NCBI GenBank assembly: GCA_963750065.1
Contig: CAVVPK010000036.1
Location: forward strand, 1-64,000
From: CAVSRC01 sp963750065
GTDB taxonomy: Bacteria > Pseudomonadota > Alphaproteobacteria > Rhizobiales > Kaistiaceae
Direction: 5' to 3'
DNA: 64,000 bases
Positions within the stretch are counted from its first letter, which is position 1. Each line of letters opens with the position of its first letter. Made by a program: the position numbers and the translations under genes. Below, piece by piece: positions 27,624 to 35,992 of this stretch. Under the pieces are notes generated by a model, which worked only from the letters and a program-made list of their open reading frames with translations, was not told where the DNA came from and did not search any database.

Positions 27624-27995
27624 TCAGGCGTCACCGATATAGGCCTTGACCGTCTCGATGAACTTGGCGACTGAGATCGGCTTGGACAGATACGCCTCGC
27701 AACCGCCCTGGCGGATGCGCTCCTCGTCGCCCTTCATGGCGAAGGCAGTCACCGCGATCACCGGAATCGCGCGCAGGTCGTCATCCTCCTTGATCCATTT
27801 GGTCACCTCCAGCCCGGAGACTTCCGGCAGCTGGATGTCCATGAGGATCAGATCGGGCCGGTGCTCGCGCGCAAGATCGATCGCCTCGAGGCCGTTGCGG
27901 GACTGCACGATGTCATACCCGTTCGCCTCAAGCAGGTCGTGAAAGAGCTTCATGTTGAGTTCGTTGTCTTCAACGACCAACACGGTCTTCGCCAT
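27624..27995 (-). CDS. divK: Single-domain response regulator DivK
   Basis: A 123-residue receiver-only protein nearly identical in layout to known DivK proteins: KTVLVVEDNELNMKLFHDLLEANGY, phosphoacceptor Asp53 in LILMDIQLPEVSGLEV, the Thr/Lys signalling residues in AVTAFAMKGDEERI and LSKPI. In Caulobacter, phosphorylated DivK switches CckA from kinase to phosphatase, lowering CtrA activity. It is the first gene of the divK-pleD operon and divergent from a DUF3572 gene. Confidence 0.96.
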   Translation of the reverse strand: MAKTVLVVEDNELNMKLFHDLLEANGYDIVQSRNGLEAIDLAREHRPDLILMDIQLPEVSGLEVTKWIKEDDDLRAIPVIAVTAFAMKGDEERIRQGGCEAYLSKPISVAKFIETVKAYIGDA

Positions 27996-28020
27996 GGGGG
28001 TGATCCTGTGATCGGCGTAC

Positions 28021-28040
28021 CCCTGTCTGAATTGACAGGG
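28021..28040. repeat. Inverted repeat in the divK upstream region
   Basis: CCCTGTC (28021-28027) and GACAGGG (28034-28040) form a perfect 7-base dyad around TGAATT, 26 bases upstream of the divK start on the divergent side. It could be an operator or the leader hairpin of the divK transcript. A second smaller dyad, CCTTA...TAAGG, lies near 28070. Confidence 0.45.
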
Positions 28041-28097
28041 CTCAGCGATTCCTCGCTCCCTTAAAACCTAAGGCCCATATGTTTCGGAAACGCAAAT

Positions 28098-28379
28098 ATG
28101 ACCCTCAAAAAACGACCGGTACCGAGCCCCGAACTGGCCGAAACCCTGGCCATCGGCGCGCTGGCCTTTCTTGCCGGGCGGCCTGAGGCGCTTGCCGGCT
28201 TCCTGCAGCTCAGCGGCCTCGACCCGGCAGACCTGCGCAACGCCGCCGCCGAGTCCGGTTTCCTCGCCGGTCTGCTCGACTATTTTCTCGCCAACGAGGC
28301 GCTGCTCGTGGACTATGCCGCCGACGCCGGCATCGCACCCGAAGAGATCGCCCGCGCCAGGGCGACGCTGAACTCATGA
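28098..28379 (+). CDS. DUF3572 protein
   Basis: A 93-residue protein of the alphaproteobacterial DUF3572 family, with the pattern AETLAIGALAFLAGRPEALAGFLQ, LSGLDPADLRNAA, GFLAGLLDYFLANEALL and a C-terminal IAPEEIARAR. It is all-helical by inspection and of unknown function. It regularly lies next to divK in Rhizobiales. Its stop overlaps the ATG of the acetyltransferase gene (ATGA). Confidence 0.88.
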   Translation: MTLKKRPVPSPELAETLAIGALAFLAGRPEALAGFLQLSGLDPADLRNAAAESGFLAGLLDYFLANEALLVDYAADAGIAPEEIARARATLNS

Positions 28380-29014
28380 CCGACAGACAAGCTCCCACCA
28401 TTCCGCTGGCGCTCGACGGCTACACCGACCTGCCGCCGGGCAAGATCGCCAATGTCGTCACCTATCTCGAGCGGGACGTGCCCGCGCTGGCGGCAGCGCC
28501 CCTCTCCGACTTTCCCATTCGCCATGTCGAACGGCCGGGCGTCGCCTGGTACCGCGACCTCTATCGCCGCATCGGCGAGGACTGGCTGTGGTTCTCGATG
28601 GCCGTGATGCCCGACGACAAGCTCGCCGCCATCCTCGACGACCCGGCAACGCACGTGCTCGCCCTGGAAAAGGATGGCGTGGCCATCGGCCTGGCCGAAC
28701 TGAGCTTCGCCAGGCCCGGCGAAGTCGAGATCGTCATGTTCGGCGTGGTGCCGGAGGCAACCGGCACCGGCGCCGCCCGGGCGCTGATGGACGCGGCACT
28801 CAACGCAACCATGCGGCCGGGCATCGGGCGGGTATGGCTGCACACCTGCAGCTTCGACCATCCGGCGGCGGTGCGCTTCTATCAACGCCGCGGCTTCCGT
28901 GCCTTCAAGTTCGCCATCGAGGTCAGCGACGATCCGCGCCTGACCGGCCACCTGCGGCGCGACGCCGCGCGGCACGTTGCGCTGATCGATCCGGGCAGGC
29001 GAACAGAAGGCTGA
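28376..29014 (+). CDS. GNAT-family N-acetyltransferase
   Basis: A 212-residue acetyltransferase. The acetyl-CoA-binding motif A region is EIVMFGVVPEATGTGAARALMDAAL, and the C-terminal strand with the usual RFYQRRGF motif follows. It is translationally coupled to the DUF3572 gene. The substrate cannot be told from sequence; the acceptor may be a protein or small amine. Confidence 0.88.
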   Translation: MTDRQAPTIPLALDGYTDLPPGKIANVVTYLERDVPALAAAPLSDFPIRHVERPGVAWYRDLYRRIGEDWLWFSMAVMPDDKLAAILDDPATHVLALEKDGVAIGLAELSFARPGEVEIVMFGVVPEATGTGAARALMDAALNATMRPGIGRVWLHTCSFDHPAAVRFYQRRGFRAFKFAIEVSDDPRLTGHLRRDAARHVALIDPGRRTEG

Positions 29015-29023
29015 AGGTCAGGA

Positions 29024-29413
29024 CTAGCGGGCGGCTGCGAGGCTGCGGTGCTGGCCGCCACTCGCGGCGCCCTTCTCGGCCATGCTGTCGCGCTCGGCGA
29101 TGGCTTCCGCCTTCTCCAGTTCCGCCACCGCCGCGTCGCGCTCGGCCACCGCGGCGGCAAGCTGCACCTTCAGATCCTCGGCCGAGGTCTTGAGATTGTC
29201 GCGCCGCTGCATCGCCGCCTTGGCGAAGGTCGGATAGGCGAAATGCCCGGCATCATAGATGCCGGAGCGCTCCTGCTCTGCGAGAATCTGGTCGTCGAGA
29301 TCCTTGGCCATCCGTTCGAACTCGGCGATCATCGCTTCCATCTGCGCCACCTGGCGCTGCTTTTCGTCGGCGTGGAAGCGCTTGAGACGGATCAGACTGT
29401 CGCGCGACTTCAT
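29024..29413 (-). CDS. fliJ: FliJ-like flagellar export chaperone
   Basis: A 129-residue, highly charged, fully helical protein starting MKSRDSLIRLKRFHADEKQRQV, the FliJ pattern, with a long coiled coil to about residue 115. FliJ stirs the flagellar type III export gate together with the FliI ATPase. The ATG at 29413 has AAGGAG 10 bases upstream; a longer frame starting at 29461 lacks support. A fliJ gene next to ctrA is a recurring arrangement in Rhizobiales. No other flagellar gene is in the window. Confidence 0.8.
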   Translation of the reverse strand: MKSRDSLIRLKRFHADEKQRQVAQMEAMIAEFERMAKDLDDQILAEQERSGIYDAGHFAYPTFAKAAMQRRDNLKTSAEDLKVQLAAAVAERDAAVAELEKAEAIAERDSMAEKGAASGGQHRSLAAAR

Positions 29414-29843
29414 TTCTCGAGCACTCCTTCGGGCTTCACGAAAGGCCCGGTAATCCGGCACCTGCCACGAACCGATCGGCTGAAGCGCGCGGCGCCCGGC
29501 GCCGGTTGCTAACCGTTCGTTTACTTCTCGCGTTAATCATGGCCGACGATGGTTTAATTCGCGGTAAACCGAACCCATCGGATTTCATCGGTGAAGCGCG
29601 AGTCTTCTGAATCACTTAGGCGCGTTTGTTCAACGTGGTTAACAAAGTCTGAAGAAATGGAATTCGGTGACCGCTCAATGCCCTGCGCAACTTGTTGCGA
29701 TTCAATGATTAAACAGCTTGTGCCGGGAAAACAGAGTTTGTTAACCATTGACAGGTAGCGTCGCGAATCGGGGTTAACCGTTCCTTCGTGTCGGCTGCGT
29801 TGGAGGCCGGCGCGCCAAGCCCGGAAAGGCCAGGGGGATTGGC
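29414..29843 (+). promoter_or_regulatory. ctrA/fliJ divergent control region with CtrA half-sites and GANTC sites
   Basis: The 430-base gap is AT-rich and holds six TTAA tetramers (29533, 29554, 29639, 29709, 29741, 29774). One is a full CtrA half-site TTAACCAT (29741-29748), and TTAATCAT (29533) and TTAACCGT (29774) are near matches. Four GANTC sites, the CcrM methylation motif, lie at 29600, 29609, 29699 and 29765. A TTGACA lies at 29748-29753. This fits autoregulation by CtrA plus control by methylation state, as known in Caulobacter. No exact TTAA-N7-TTAA is present. Confidence 0.65.
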
Positions 29844-30545
29844 ATGCGAGTTTTATTAATCGAGGACGACAGCGCCACCGCGCAGAGCATCGAACTGATG
29901 CTCAAGTCCGAAAATTTCAACGTCTACACAACCGACCTCGGTGAGGAGGGTGTCGACCTCGGCAAGCTCTACGACTACGACATCATCCTTCTGGATCTGA
30001 ACCTGCCCGACATGTCGGGCTATGAGGTGCTGCGCACGCTGCGCCTGGCGAAGGTCAAGACCCCAATCCTCATCCTCTCCGGCCTCGCCGGCATCGAGGA
30101 CAAGGTTCGCGGCCTTGGCTTCGGCGCCGACGACTACATGACCAAGCCGTTCCACAAGGACGAGCTGGTGGCGCGCATCCACGCCATCGTGCGCCGCTCG
30201 AAGGGCCATGCCCAGTCGGTCATCACCACCGGCGACCTCACCGTCAATCTCGATACCAAGACGGTGGAAGTGAACAGCCAGCGCGTGCATCTGACCGGCA
30301 AGGAATACCAGATGCTCGAGCTCTTATCGCTGCGCAAGGGCACGACGCTGACCAAGGAGATGTTCCTCAACCATCTCTACGGCGGCATGGACGAACCGGA
30401 ACTGAAGATCATCGACGTGTTCATCTGCAAGCTGCGCAAGAAGCTCGCAGCCGCTACCGGCGGTCAGAACTACATCGAGACCGTATGGGGCCGCGGCTAC
30501 GTGCTGCGCGAGCCGGACGAGCACGAGATCCGCGAAAGCGCCTGA
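29844..30545 (+). CDS. ctrA: Cell-cycle master response regulator CtrA
   Basis: A 233-residue OmpR-type response regulator essentially matching CtrA end to end: MRVLLIEDDSATAQSIELML, phosphoacceptor Asp51 (LLDLNLPDMSG), the signalling residues in LILSGLAG and MTKPFHKDEL, and a winged-helix DNA-binding domain with LTGKEYQMLELLSLRKG and the recognition helix LKIIDVFICKLRKKL. CtrA controls replication start, division and flagellar genes. The ATG at 29844 follows CAGGGGGAT. The C-terminus lacks the terminal Ala-Ala of the Caulobacter ClpXP degron, ending RESA. A terminator follows. Confidence 0.97.
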   Translation: MRVLLIEDDSATAQSIELMLKSENFNVYTTDLGEEGVDLGKLYDYDIILLDLNLPDMSGYEVLRTLRLAKVKTPILILSGLAGIEDKVRGLGFGADDYMTKPFHKDELVARIHAIVRRSKGHAQSVITTGDLTVNLDTKTVEVNSQRVHLTGKEYQMLELLSLRKGTTLTKEMFLNHLYGGMDEPELKIIDVFICKLRKKLAAATGGQNYIETVWGRGYVLREPDEHEIRESA

Positions 30546-30591
30546 TCGGATTGCCGTCCGCGCCTCCCACCCCCACGGCGCGGAAACATGC

Positions 30592-30624
30592 GAAAGCCCC
30601 GCTACCCTCCCGGCGGGGCTTTTG
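30592..30624 (+). terminator. Rho-independent terminator after ctrA
   Basis: GAAAGCCCCGC (from 30592) pairs with GCGGGGCTTTT across a short loop and ends in a T run, about 50 bases after the ctrA stop. Confidence 0.9.
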
Positions 30625-30639
30625 CTTTGGAGCGCTCAA

Positions 30640-30702
30640 TGGTGAAATGGTGAATGGCAGCCACGCTATTCGCCATTGACTAATCACCCACTCCCTATTC
30701 GC
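30640..30702. repeat. Second copy of the convergent-gap inverted repeat
   Basis: This shares the ACTCCCTATTCGCTC block and the GTGAA/CTATTCGC-type arms with the element at 6173-6235 and, like it, lies between convergent genes (ctrA and the aldo/keto reductase). A local stem GAATGGC...GCCATT is present. The copies have diverged, so this is a repeat family rather than a recent duplication. Confidence 0.55.
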
Positions 30703-31686
30703 TCATTCCCCGAACCCGGCCAGCACCGCGTCGATCTCGCGCATCACGGCTACCGGCAGAGGGCCTTTCTCGGCGGCGCCGAGATTGTCGGCGACCTGCG
30801 CCTCGGTCTTGAAGCCGGGCACCGGCAGCGCCACTGGCGAGCGCGCAAGGATCCAGCCGAGCGCGCCCTGCGCCAGCGTCCGCTCCCCGCTCTGCAGAAG
30901 GTCGCGCAGCGCTGCGACCTGTTCGAGATAGGTTGCGTTCGGCTTGCCGTCCCTGAAGAAGCGCAGCCAGGGATGCGCCTGTGCCCTGACGTCGTCGCTC
31001 TTGAGGGACTCGTCCGGTTTGAACTTGCCGGTGAGAAGGCCCATGGCCAGCGGCAACCGGCTGAGGGAAATCTTGCCCTTCTGTTCGGCCAGCCGCATCA
31101 GCTCCACCGCCGGCGTGAAGACGTTAAAATCGTTCTCAAAGGCAGCGAAATGCGGCGTGTCGACCGCCGACAGCGCCTGCGGCATGAAGTCGGTGCTCCA
31201 GCCATAGGCGCCGACCTTACCCTCCGCGACCAGCGCCTCCAGCGTGTCGAAGACCTGCGGCGCCAGCGAAGGGTCCATGCCGTTGAGATGTAATAGCGCC
31301 AGGTCGAGCCGATCGCGCTTGAGGCGTCTGCGGCTGCCTTCGGTGGTAGCGCGAATGCCCTCGGGCGTGACGTTGTCCGCGCCCCTGATCCGGTTCACGT
31401 CATCGACGTCGTAGCCGAACTTGGTGACGATCACCGCGTCGTCGTGGTGCGAGATTTCCTCGCCGACCAGAATTTCCGAATGGCCGGCGCCATAGCCGGC
31501 CGCCGTGTCGAACACCCGCGCGCCGAGTTCGTAGCCGAGCCTGAGCGCCTTCCGCGACACCGCATCGTCGACGGCGCCGTAGCTCGTCGAGGGGCCTTCA
31601 TTACGCGTCGGTCCGCCGATCGCCCAACACCCGAGCCCGATCCGGGGCACGTCGACCCCGGTCCAGATCCGCATCGATGCCGTCAT
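30703..31686 (-). CDS. Aldo/keto reductase, D-threo-aldose/pyridoxal dehydrogenase-like
   Basis: A 327-residue aldo/keto reductase with IGLGCWAIGG near the start, the catalytic Asp and Tyr in FDTAAGYGAGHSE, Lys in IVTKFGYDV and His in LALLHLNG. The cofactor-binding C-terminus has VPVPGFKTEAQ. The ATG at 31686 has GGGAGG nine bases upstream; a longer frame to 31791 has no support. It is only distantly related to the reductase at 7538. The substrate is unknown, probably a sugar-derived aldehyde. Confidence 0.88.
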   Translation of the reverse strand: MTASMRIWTGVDVPRIGLGCWAIGGPTRNEGPSTSYGAVDDAVSRKALRLGYELGARVFDTAAGYGAGHSEILVGEEISHHDDAVIVTKFGYDVDDVNRIRGADNVTPEGIRATTEGSRRRLKRDRLDLALLHLNGMDPSLAPQVFDTLEALVAEGKVGAYGWSTDFMPQALSAVDTPHFAAFENDFNVFTPAVELMRLAEQKGKISLSRLPLAMGLLTGKFKPDESLKSDDVRAQAHPWLRFFRDGKPNATYLEQVAALRDLLQSGERTLAQGALGWILARSPVALPVPGFKTEAQVADNLGAAEKGPLPVAVMREIDAVLAGFGE

Positions 31687-31856
31687 GTTTCGTGCCTCCC
31701 AATTCCTTGTGGCCGCGTTTTGCTGTTCCAATTCCGGCCTCCGCCCCACAATGCATCTCTCCCGCGGCATCTTCCAGAAGATGCCGAGCAAAATGCACCA
31801 GCCGCCGCAGTAGCGCGCAGCACCGGCCCGGTCAGGGAACGTCAGTCAATCTGGAG

Positions 31857-32222
31857 CTAGAGCATGCCGACTTCGTGCAGCTTGGCCTCGACCAGCGTGC
31901 GATCGAACGGTTTGAGGATGTAATCGTCGATGCCGGCCCTGAGCGCCTTGGCGATCTGGGCCACGTCCGCTTCGCTGACGCAGAACAGCACCTTGGGCTC
32001 GCGCCCATGGTCCAGCTTGCGCAGGCTGGCCACCACGTCGATGCCCTCCATGGCCGGCAGGTGCCAGTCGAGCAGGATCATGTCGGGCATGGTGCGCCGG
32101 CACATCTCGAGCGCCTGGCTGCCGTCCTCGGCTTCCGACACGGTGAAGTCGAAGCCCTCGAAGATGCGCCGGGCGACCTTGCGGACAACGCTGGAATCGT
32201 CGACGACAAGACAGTGCTTCAT
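31857..32222 (-). CDS. Single-domain response regulator (CheY/DivK-like), orphan
   Basis: A 121-residue receiver-only protein. It starts MKHCLVVDDSSVVRKVARRI, has the phosphoacceptor Asp52 (ILLDWHLPAMEG), a signalling Ser in VLFCVSEAD and Lys in YILKPF. It lacks any output domain and is not CpdR by sequence impression. The ATG at 32222 has GGGGAC upstream; the in-frame GTG at 32234 is an alternative. It lies downstream of chpT on the same strand with a 111-base gap that carries a CtrA half-site, so it probably belongs to the CtrA network. Confidence 0.9.
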   Translation of the reverse strand: MKHCLVVDDSSVVRKVARRIFEGFDFTVSEAEDGSQALEMCRRTMPDMILLDWHLPAMEGIDVVASLRKLDHGREPKVLFCVSEADVAQIAKALRAGIDDYILKPFDRTLVEAKLHEVGML

Positions 32223-32294
32223 GGACGTCCCCACAGATTGGGTGAGCCGCGACGGCGGCCCGCCGAGCGTGGACGGCTCGCAGTGTACGCGGCG

Positions 32295-32302
32295 ATGGTT
32301 AA
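32295..32302 (-). promoter_or_regulatory. CtrA half-site TTAACCAT upstream of the orphan receiver gene
   Basis: On the minus strand the sequence reads TTAACCAT, 72 bases before the receiver start, within the chpT-receiver gap. It is identical to the half-site in the ctrA control region at 29741. Confidence 0.5.
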
Positions 32303-32333
32303 CGCCCTGTGACGGACGCCGGGCGGACCTCGG

Positions 32334-32978
32334 TCAGGCTTCGGCCGTCGCCTCGATGACGACGTCCTCGCCGTCCAGACGCGCCGACACCGCCATGCCG
32401 CACGACCGCGCCAGGGCCCCGGTGTAGTAGGCCTGGACGACCTGGGCGTCGATCGTCACATCGGCGATATCGCCGGGTACCAGCTTGTCGAACGCCGCCG
32501 GCACCCGCGCACTGGGCCCCGCCGAGCGCAGGACGAAGCGGGCCGGCGATGCCGAAGGGACGTTGACATGGATGGTGCCGCCGCGCGGCACCGCCGCATT
32601 GGCGAGCAGGATCAGGTTGAGCAGCAGCTTGACCAGATTCTTGGCCATCAGCACGCGCGGTGCTTCCCAGGCGAATTCCGCCTTCTCGCCCTCCATGTAG
32701 CCGGTCGCCACCTTCTGGGCGTCGCCGAGGTCGATCTCGGCACCGGCCGAACCGGCCGCGCCGAAGGCCAGCCGTGCAAACTGGAGCTTCGCCGAGGCCT
32801 GCCGCGCGCTACGCTTGATCAGGGTATTGGCGAACTCGCGCATGTCCTCGCTGTTGTCCTCGTCGAGGACCTCGAGGCCGTTGATGATCGCACCGACCGG
32901 CGAGATGATGTCATGGCAGACGCGGCTGCACAGCAGCGCGGCAAGGTCGAGCGCGTCGACTTCGACCCGTTCGGTCAT
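32334..32978 (-). CDS. chpT: Histidine phosphotransferase ChpT
   Basis: Relays phosphate from the hybrid kinase CckA to CtrA and CpdR. The 214-residue protein has a DHp-like helical hairpin with the phospho-acceptor His22 in LLCSRVCHDIISPVGAI and a degenerate, ATP-free kinase-like C-terminal domain. The ATG at 32978 follows GGAGGAAC, a strong ribosome-binding site. It is divergent from eipA and sits about 2 kb from ctrA. CckA itself is not in the window. Confidence 0.93.
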   Translation of the reverse strand: MTERVEVDALDLAALLCSRVCHDIISPVGAIINGLEVLDEDNSEDMREFANTLIKRSARQASAKLQFARLAFGAAGSAGAEIDLGDAQKVATGYMEGEKAEFAWEAPRVLMAKNLVKLLLNLILLANAAVPRGGTIHVNVPSASPARFVLRSAGPSARVPAAFDKLVPGDIADVTIDAQVVQAYYTGALARSCGMAVSARLDGEDVVIEATAEA

Positions 32979-33193
32979 CGTTCCTCCAGACCTCATGGCA
33001 CATTCGCGAGCGCCGGCGAATCAAGCCCGGCCGGCAGGCAATCCGGGGATACACCGGGCTTTCGCCCGTGCCAACCGGGCCCGGCGGGGCGACGCCACGC
33101 CGCGGCCGTCACCCCGCCCACATTTGGTCTAGAATCCGTGCGATTCGCGCGCTTGCCAGACCTGCCTCCGCGGGAACAAGAGGGATTCCAGTC

Positions 33194-33829
33194 ATGACCG
33201 CGTTCTTCCGCACTGCCGCCGCCGCGTTCACGCTTGCCGCCACCATCGCCGTGGCGCCGGCAGTCGCCCAGCAGAACGACGGCTACGCGGCGCCCGCCCC
33301 CGCCGCCGGCGACAGCTACGGAACGCCGCCGGCTCCCGGTCAGAACGACGCCTACACCAGCGATGAGCTGATCCGCGAGGGACACAGCTTCTTCGGCGGC
33401 GTCTCGGAGGGGCTGGCCAGCGTCATCGAGCAGTCGGTGAGCCAGTACGGCCTGCCCAACGGCTACATCCTCGGCCAGGAAGGCAGCGGCGCCATCATCG
33501 CCGGCCTGCGCTACGGCGAGGGAACGCTGTTCACGCGCAACGCCGGCCAGCACAAGGTCTATTGGCAGGGGCCGACCATCGGCCCCGACGTCGGCGGCAG
33601 CGGCGACCGGGTCATGATGCTGGTCTACAACCTGCCCTCGGTGGACGCGGTTTATGACCGTTTTCTGGGCGTCGAAGGCTCGGCCCACGTCATCGCCGGC
33701 TTCGGCATGACGGTGCTCGGCCGCAACGGAATCTATGTGGTGCCCATAATCTCGGGCGTCGGCGCCCAACTCGGCGTCAATTTCGGTTACCTGAAGATCA
33801 CCGCCAAGCCGACCTGGAATCCCTTCTGA
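33194..33829 (+). CDS. eipA: EipA-like periplasmic envelope-integrity protein (DUF1134)
   Basis: A 211-residue exported protein with a signal peptide (FFRTAAAAFTLAATIAVAPAVAQ, cleaved near residue 26), a Pro/Ala/Gly linker, and the DUF1134 beta-rich domain from about residue 65 (GHSFFGGVSEGLASVIEQ) to the end. In Brucella the DUF1134 protein EipA is needed for envelope stress resistance and its promoter is bound by CtrA. The location next to chpT fits that link, though I see no full CtrA site in the 215-base gap. The ATG at 33194 directly starts the signal peptide. Confidence 0.9.
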   Translation: MTAFFRTAAAAFTLAATIAVAPAVAQQNDGYAAPAPAAGDSYGTPPAPGQNDAYTSDELIREGHSFFGGVSEGLASVIEQSVSQYGLPNGYILGQEGSGAIIAGLRYGEGTLFTRNAGQHKVYWQGPTIGPDVGGSGDRVMMLVYNLPSVDAVYDRFLGVEGSAHVIAGFGMTVLGRNGIYVVPIISGVGAQLGVNFGYLKITAKPTWNPF

Positions 33830-33976
33830 TCCGCCGGTTTTTACCACTTCCACGGCCTCTGTGACCGGGCACATTGCCGTCCGGCCCGCAATCGCATTTA
33901 ATCGGCGGTAACGTGGCGTCGCCATGATCCCGGCCGCGACGTGTCGGGATGCGTCGGGCGGCTCGGAGGCTGAGTC

Positions 33977-35890
33977 TTGATTCAGGCGGCAATGTATTTC
34001 GCGCTTGGCCTGTTTACTGCGGGCCTGCTCGTGCTTGTGGTCGCTCCTGCCGTCTGGCGGCGCGCGGCGCGGCTGACCCGCGCCCGGATCGAGGCCAGCG
34101 TTCCCCTGTCCCGCGCCGAGATCAACGCCGACAAGGATCGCCTGCGTGCCGACTTCGCGGTTTCGACGCGACGGCTCGAGGTCACCCAGGCCCAGCTCAA
34201 CGAGAAGCTCATCGCCCAGTCCGCCGACCTCACCCGCCGGCAGGAGCAGATCGCCGAGCTTTCCGGCACGCGCGACGAACTGACGGCAACCATCGCGGAA
34301 CTGGAGGAACGCGTCGCCGGCCTCACCACGACCGTCGCCGAGACCGAATCGGCGCTGACCACCGCCCGCGCCACCATCGAGCAACGCGACCACGAAATCA
34401 GCGACCGCTCCGCCAGGCTGACCACGACCGAGGCGGAGCTCGAAGCCAGCCGCCAGCAGACCGCCGAACTCAGGCTGGAACTGGTCGCCAGCAACACGCA
34501 GATCGGCAATCTCGAGGACCGGGTCGGCGAACTTGCCGCCTCCGAGGCGGACCTCACCGCCACCCGCGACCGGCTCACCGGCGAGCTGGCGGGCGAGCGC
34601 GAAGCGCTGGCCGGCGAGCGCCAGCGCGCCGAAGGTCTCGAAGCCAGCCTCCAGGCCCTGCAGACCGAGCGTTCGGAACGCATTGCCGAGATGGAGCGCC
34701 GCAGCAACGAACTGAAGACCGTCGAAGCCACGATCGCCGCCGAGCGCGCCCAGCGCGAGCAGATTGCGGCGGAGCTGGCGGCCGAACGCGAAAAGCTCGC
34801 CGCCGAGACCCGGCGCGCCGACACGCTGGTCGCCGAGGTCGCGACATTGGTGAGCGAGCGCGCCGAACACCAGGCGAGCGCCGCCGAGAGCGAGACGCGG
34901 CTTCAGGCGCTGGCGGCGGAGATCGCCGCCGAACAGGGGCGGACCGGCGCCGAGCATGGACGCGCCGAAGGACTGGTGGCGGACCTTGCGGCGCTACGCG
35001 ACGAGCATGCGCGGCAGAAGGACGACGCCACACGGCTGGCCGCGGAGACGCAAACGCTGGCCGCCGAGATCGCTGCCGAGCGCACGCGTACCGAGAGCGA
35101 GCGCGGGCGCGCGGAAGGGCTGGCGGCGAACCTCGCCGCGCTGCAGACCGAGCTTGCCGAGCAGAAGAAGGAAGCCGCCCACCTTGCCGACGAACTGCTT
35201 ACGCTGTCGGCGAAGATGGCCGCCGAGCGCGAGCGCGTCGCAGCCCAGGCTGCCGAGGGTGCGGCCGTTGCCGGCGAGCGCGACCGGCTGGCTGCCGAAC
35301 TGGCGAAACGTCAGGAAGAAAACAAGGCGCTCAACACCGAACTGTTCGAGGACGTCCGCCTGCAAGAAGACATGGAAAAGCGCCTGCACGAGACCGAGAT
35401 GGCGCTCTCCGACGCCAAGGCCGAGCTTCTCACGCTGCGCATCCGGCGGCAGACCGACGCGGCGCTGGGCAGCGATCATCCGGGCTCGATGCTGGCGCCG
35501 AACGATACGGACAGGACGACGCTGGCCGCGCAGGTGGCGGCACTGCAGCGCGATCTTGCCGCCTTGCGCGCCGAGAACGCCGCGCTGCGCCGCACCTCCG
35601 GCACGGCAACGGATGGCGACGGGCACGAGAACCGCGAACTGCGCCAGCGGCTGAACGAGATTGCCGCCAATGTCGTCCGCCTCACCCAGACGATCGCTTC
35701 CGGCGATGACGCCGCCCTGACGCCGGCCGCTACGGCCGACAGCAACGGCAATGGCCACGGCGCCGAGCGGCCGCCGCAGCCGATCCCCGCCGCCCCGGCG
35801 GCAGCCAATCCGGCGCCGGCAGCTGCCGGCGATGGCCCGACGCTGGCGGAGCGCCTGCGCGCCCTCCAGCACGCCGGCACCCGCCACTGA
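33977..35890 (+). CDS. Membrane-anchored long coiled-coil protein
   Basis: A 637-residue protein of unknown function. An N-terminal transmembrane helix (about 5-27, YFALGLFTAGLLVLVVAPAV) is followed by a basic segment and roughly 450 residues of heptad coiled coil rich in Ala, Glu and Arg. A 49-residue unit (seven heptads) starting LAAEIAAE is repeated at 312-360 and 361-409, and a degenerate third unit follows. The last ~90 residues are Pro/Ala-rich and disordered. Similar anchored coiled coils are widespread but uncharacterised in Rhizobiales. A scaffold or envelope-organising role is a guess. Confidence 0.85.
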   Translation: MIQAAMYFALGLFTAGLLVLVVAPAVWRRAARLTRARIEASVPLSRAEINADKDRLRADFAVSTRRLEVTQAQLNEKLIAQSADLTRRQEQIAELSGTRDELTATIAELEERVAGLTTTVAETESALTTARATIEQRDHEISDRSARLTTTEAELEASRQQTAELRLELVASNTQIGNLEDRVGELAASEADLTATRDRLTGELAGEREALAGERQRAEGLEASLQALQTERSERIAEMERRSNELKTVEATIAAERAQREQIAAELAAEREKLAAETRRADTLVAEVATLVSERAEHQASAAESETRLQALAAEIAAEQGRTGAEHGRAEGLVADLAALRDEHARQKDDATRLAAETQTLAAEIAAERTRTESERGRAEGLAANLAALQTELAEQKKEAAHLADELLTLSAKMAAERERVAAQAAEGAAVAGERDRLAAELAKRQEENKALNTELFEDVRLQEDMEKRLHETEMALSDAKAELLTLRIRRQTDAALGSDHPGSMLAPNDTDRTTLAAQVAALQRDLAALRAENAALRRTSGTATDGDGHENRELRQRLNEIAANVVRLTQTIASGDDAALTPAATADSNGNGHGAERPPQPIPAAPAAANPAPAAAGDGPTLAERLRALQHAGTRH

Positions 35891-35992
35891 GAGGGGCTCC
35901 GGGCGACACGCCCCGGGCCGCACCCGCGGGTTGCCGTAGCCGCCCTGCCATGACAGCATCGCCATCGGCTGCAATCGTTTGACCCGTGAGCC

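Noticed and set aside
29462..29843. Exact TTAA-N7-TTAA CtrA box
   Set aside because: Spacing between the six TTAA tetramers does not give the seven-base gap; only half-sites are supported.
32993..34957. 654-codon minus-strand frame over eipA and the coiled-coil gene
   Set aside because: Antisense to two genes with a signal peptide and coiled-coil pattern; no motif of its own.
33949..35709. 586-codon plus-strand frame over the coiled-coil gene
   Set aside because: Arg-rich alternate frame of the coiled-coil gene, without a membrane anchor or heptad pattern.
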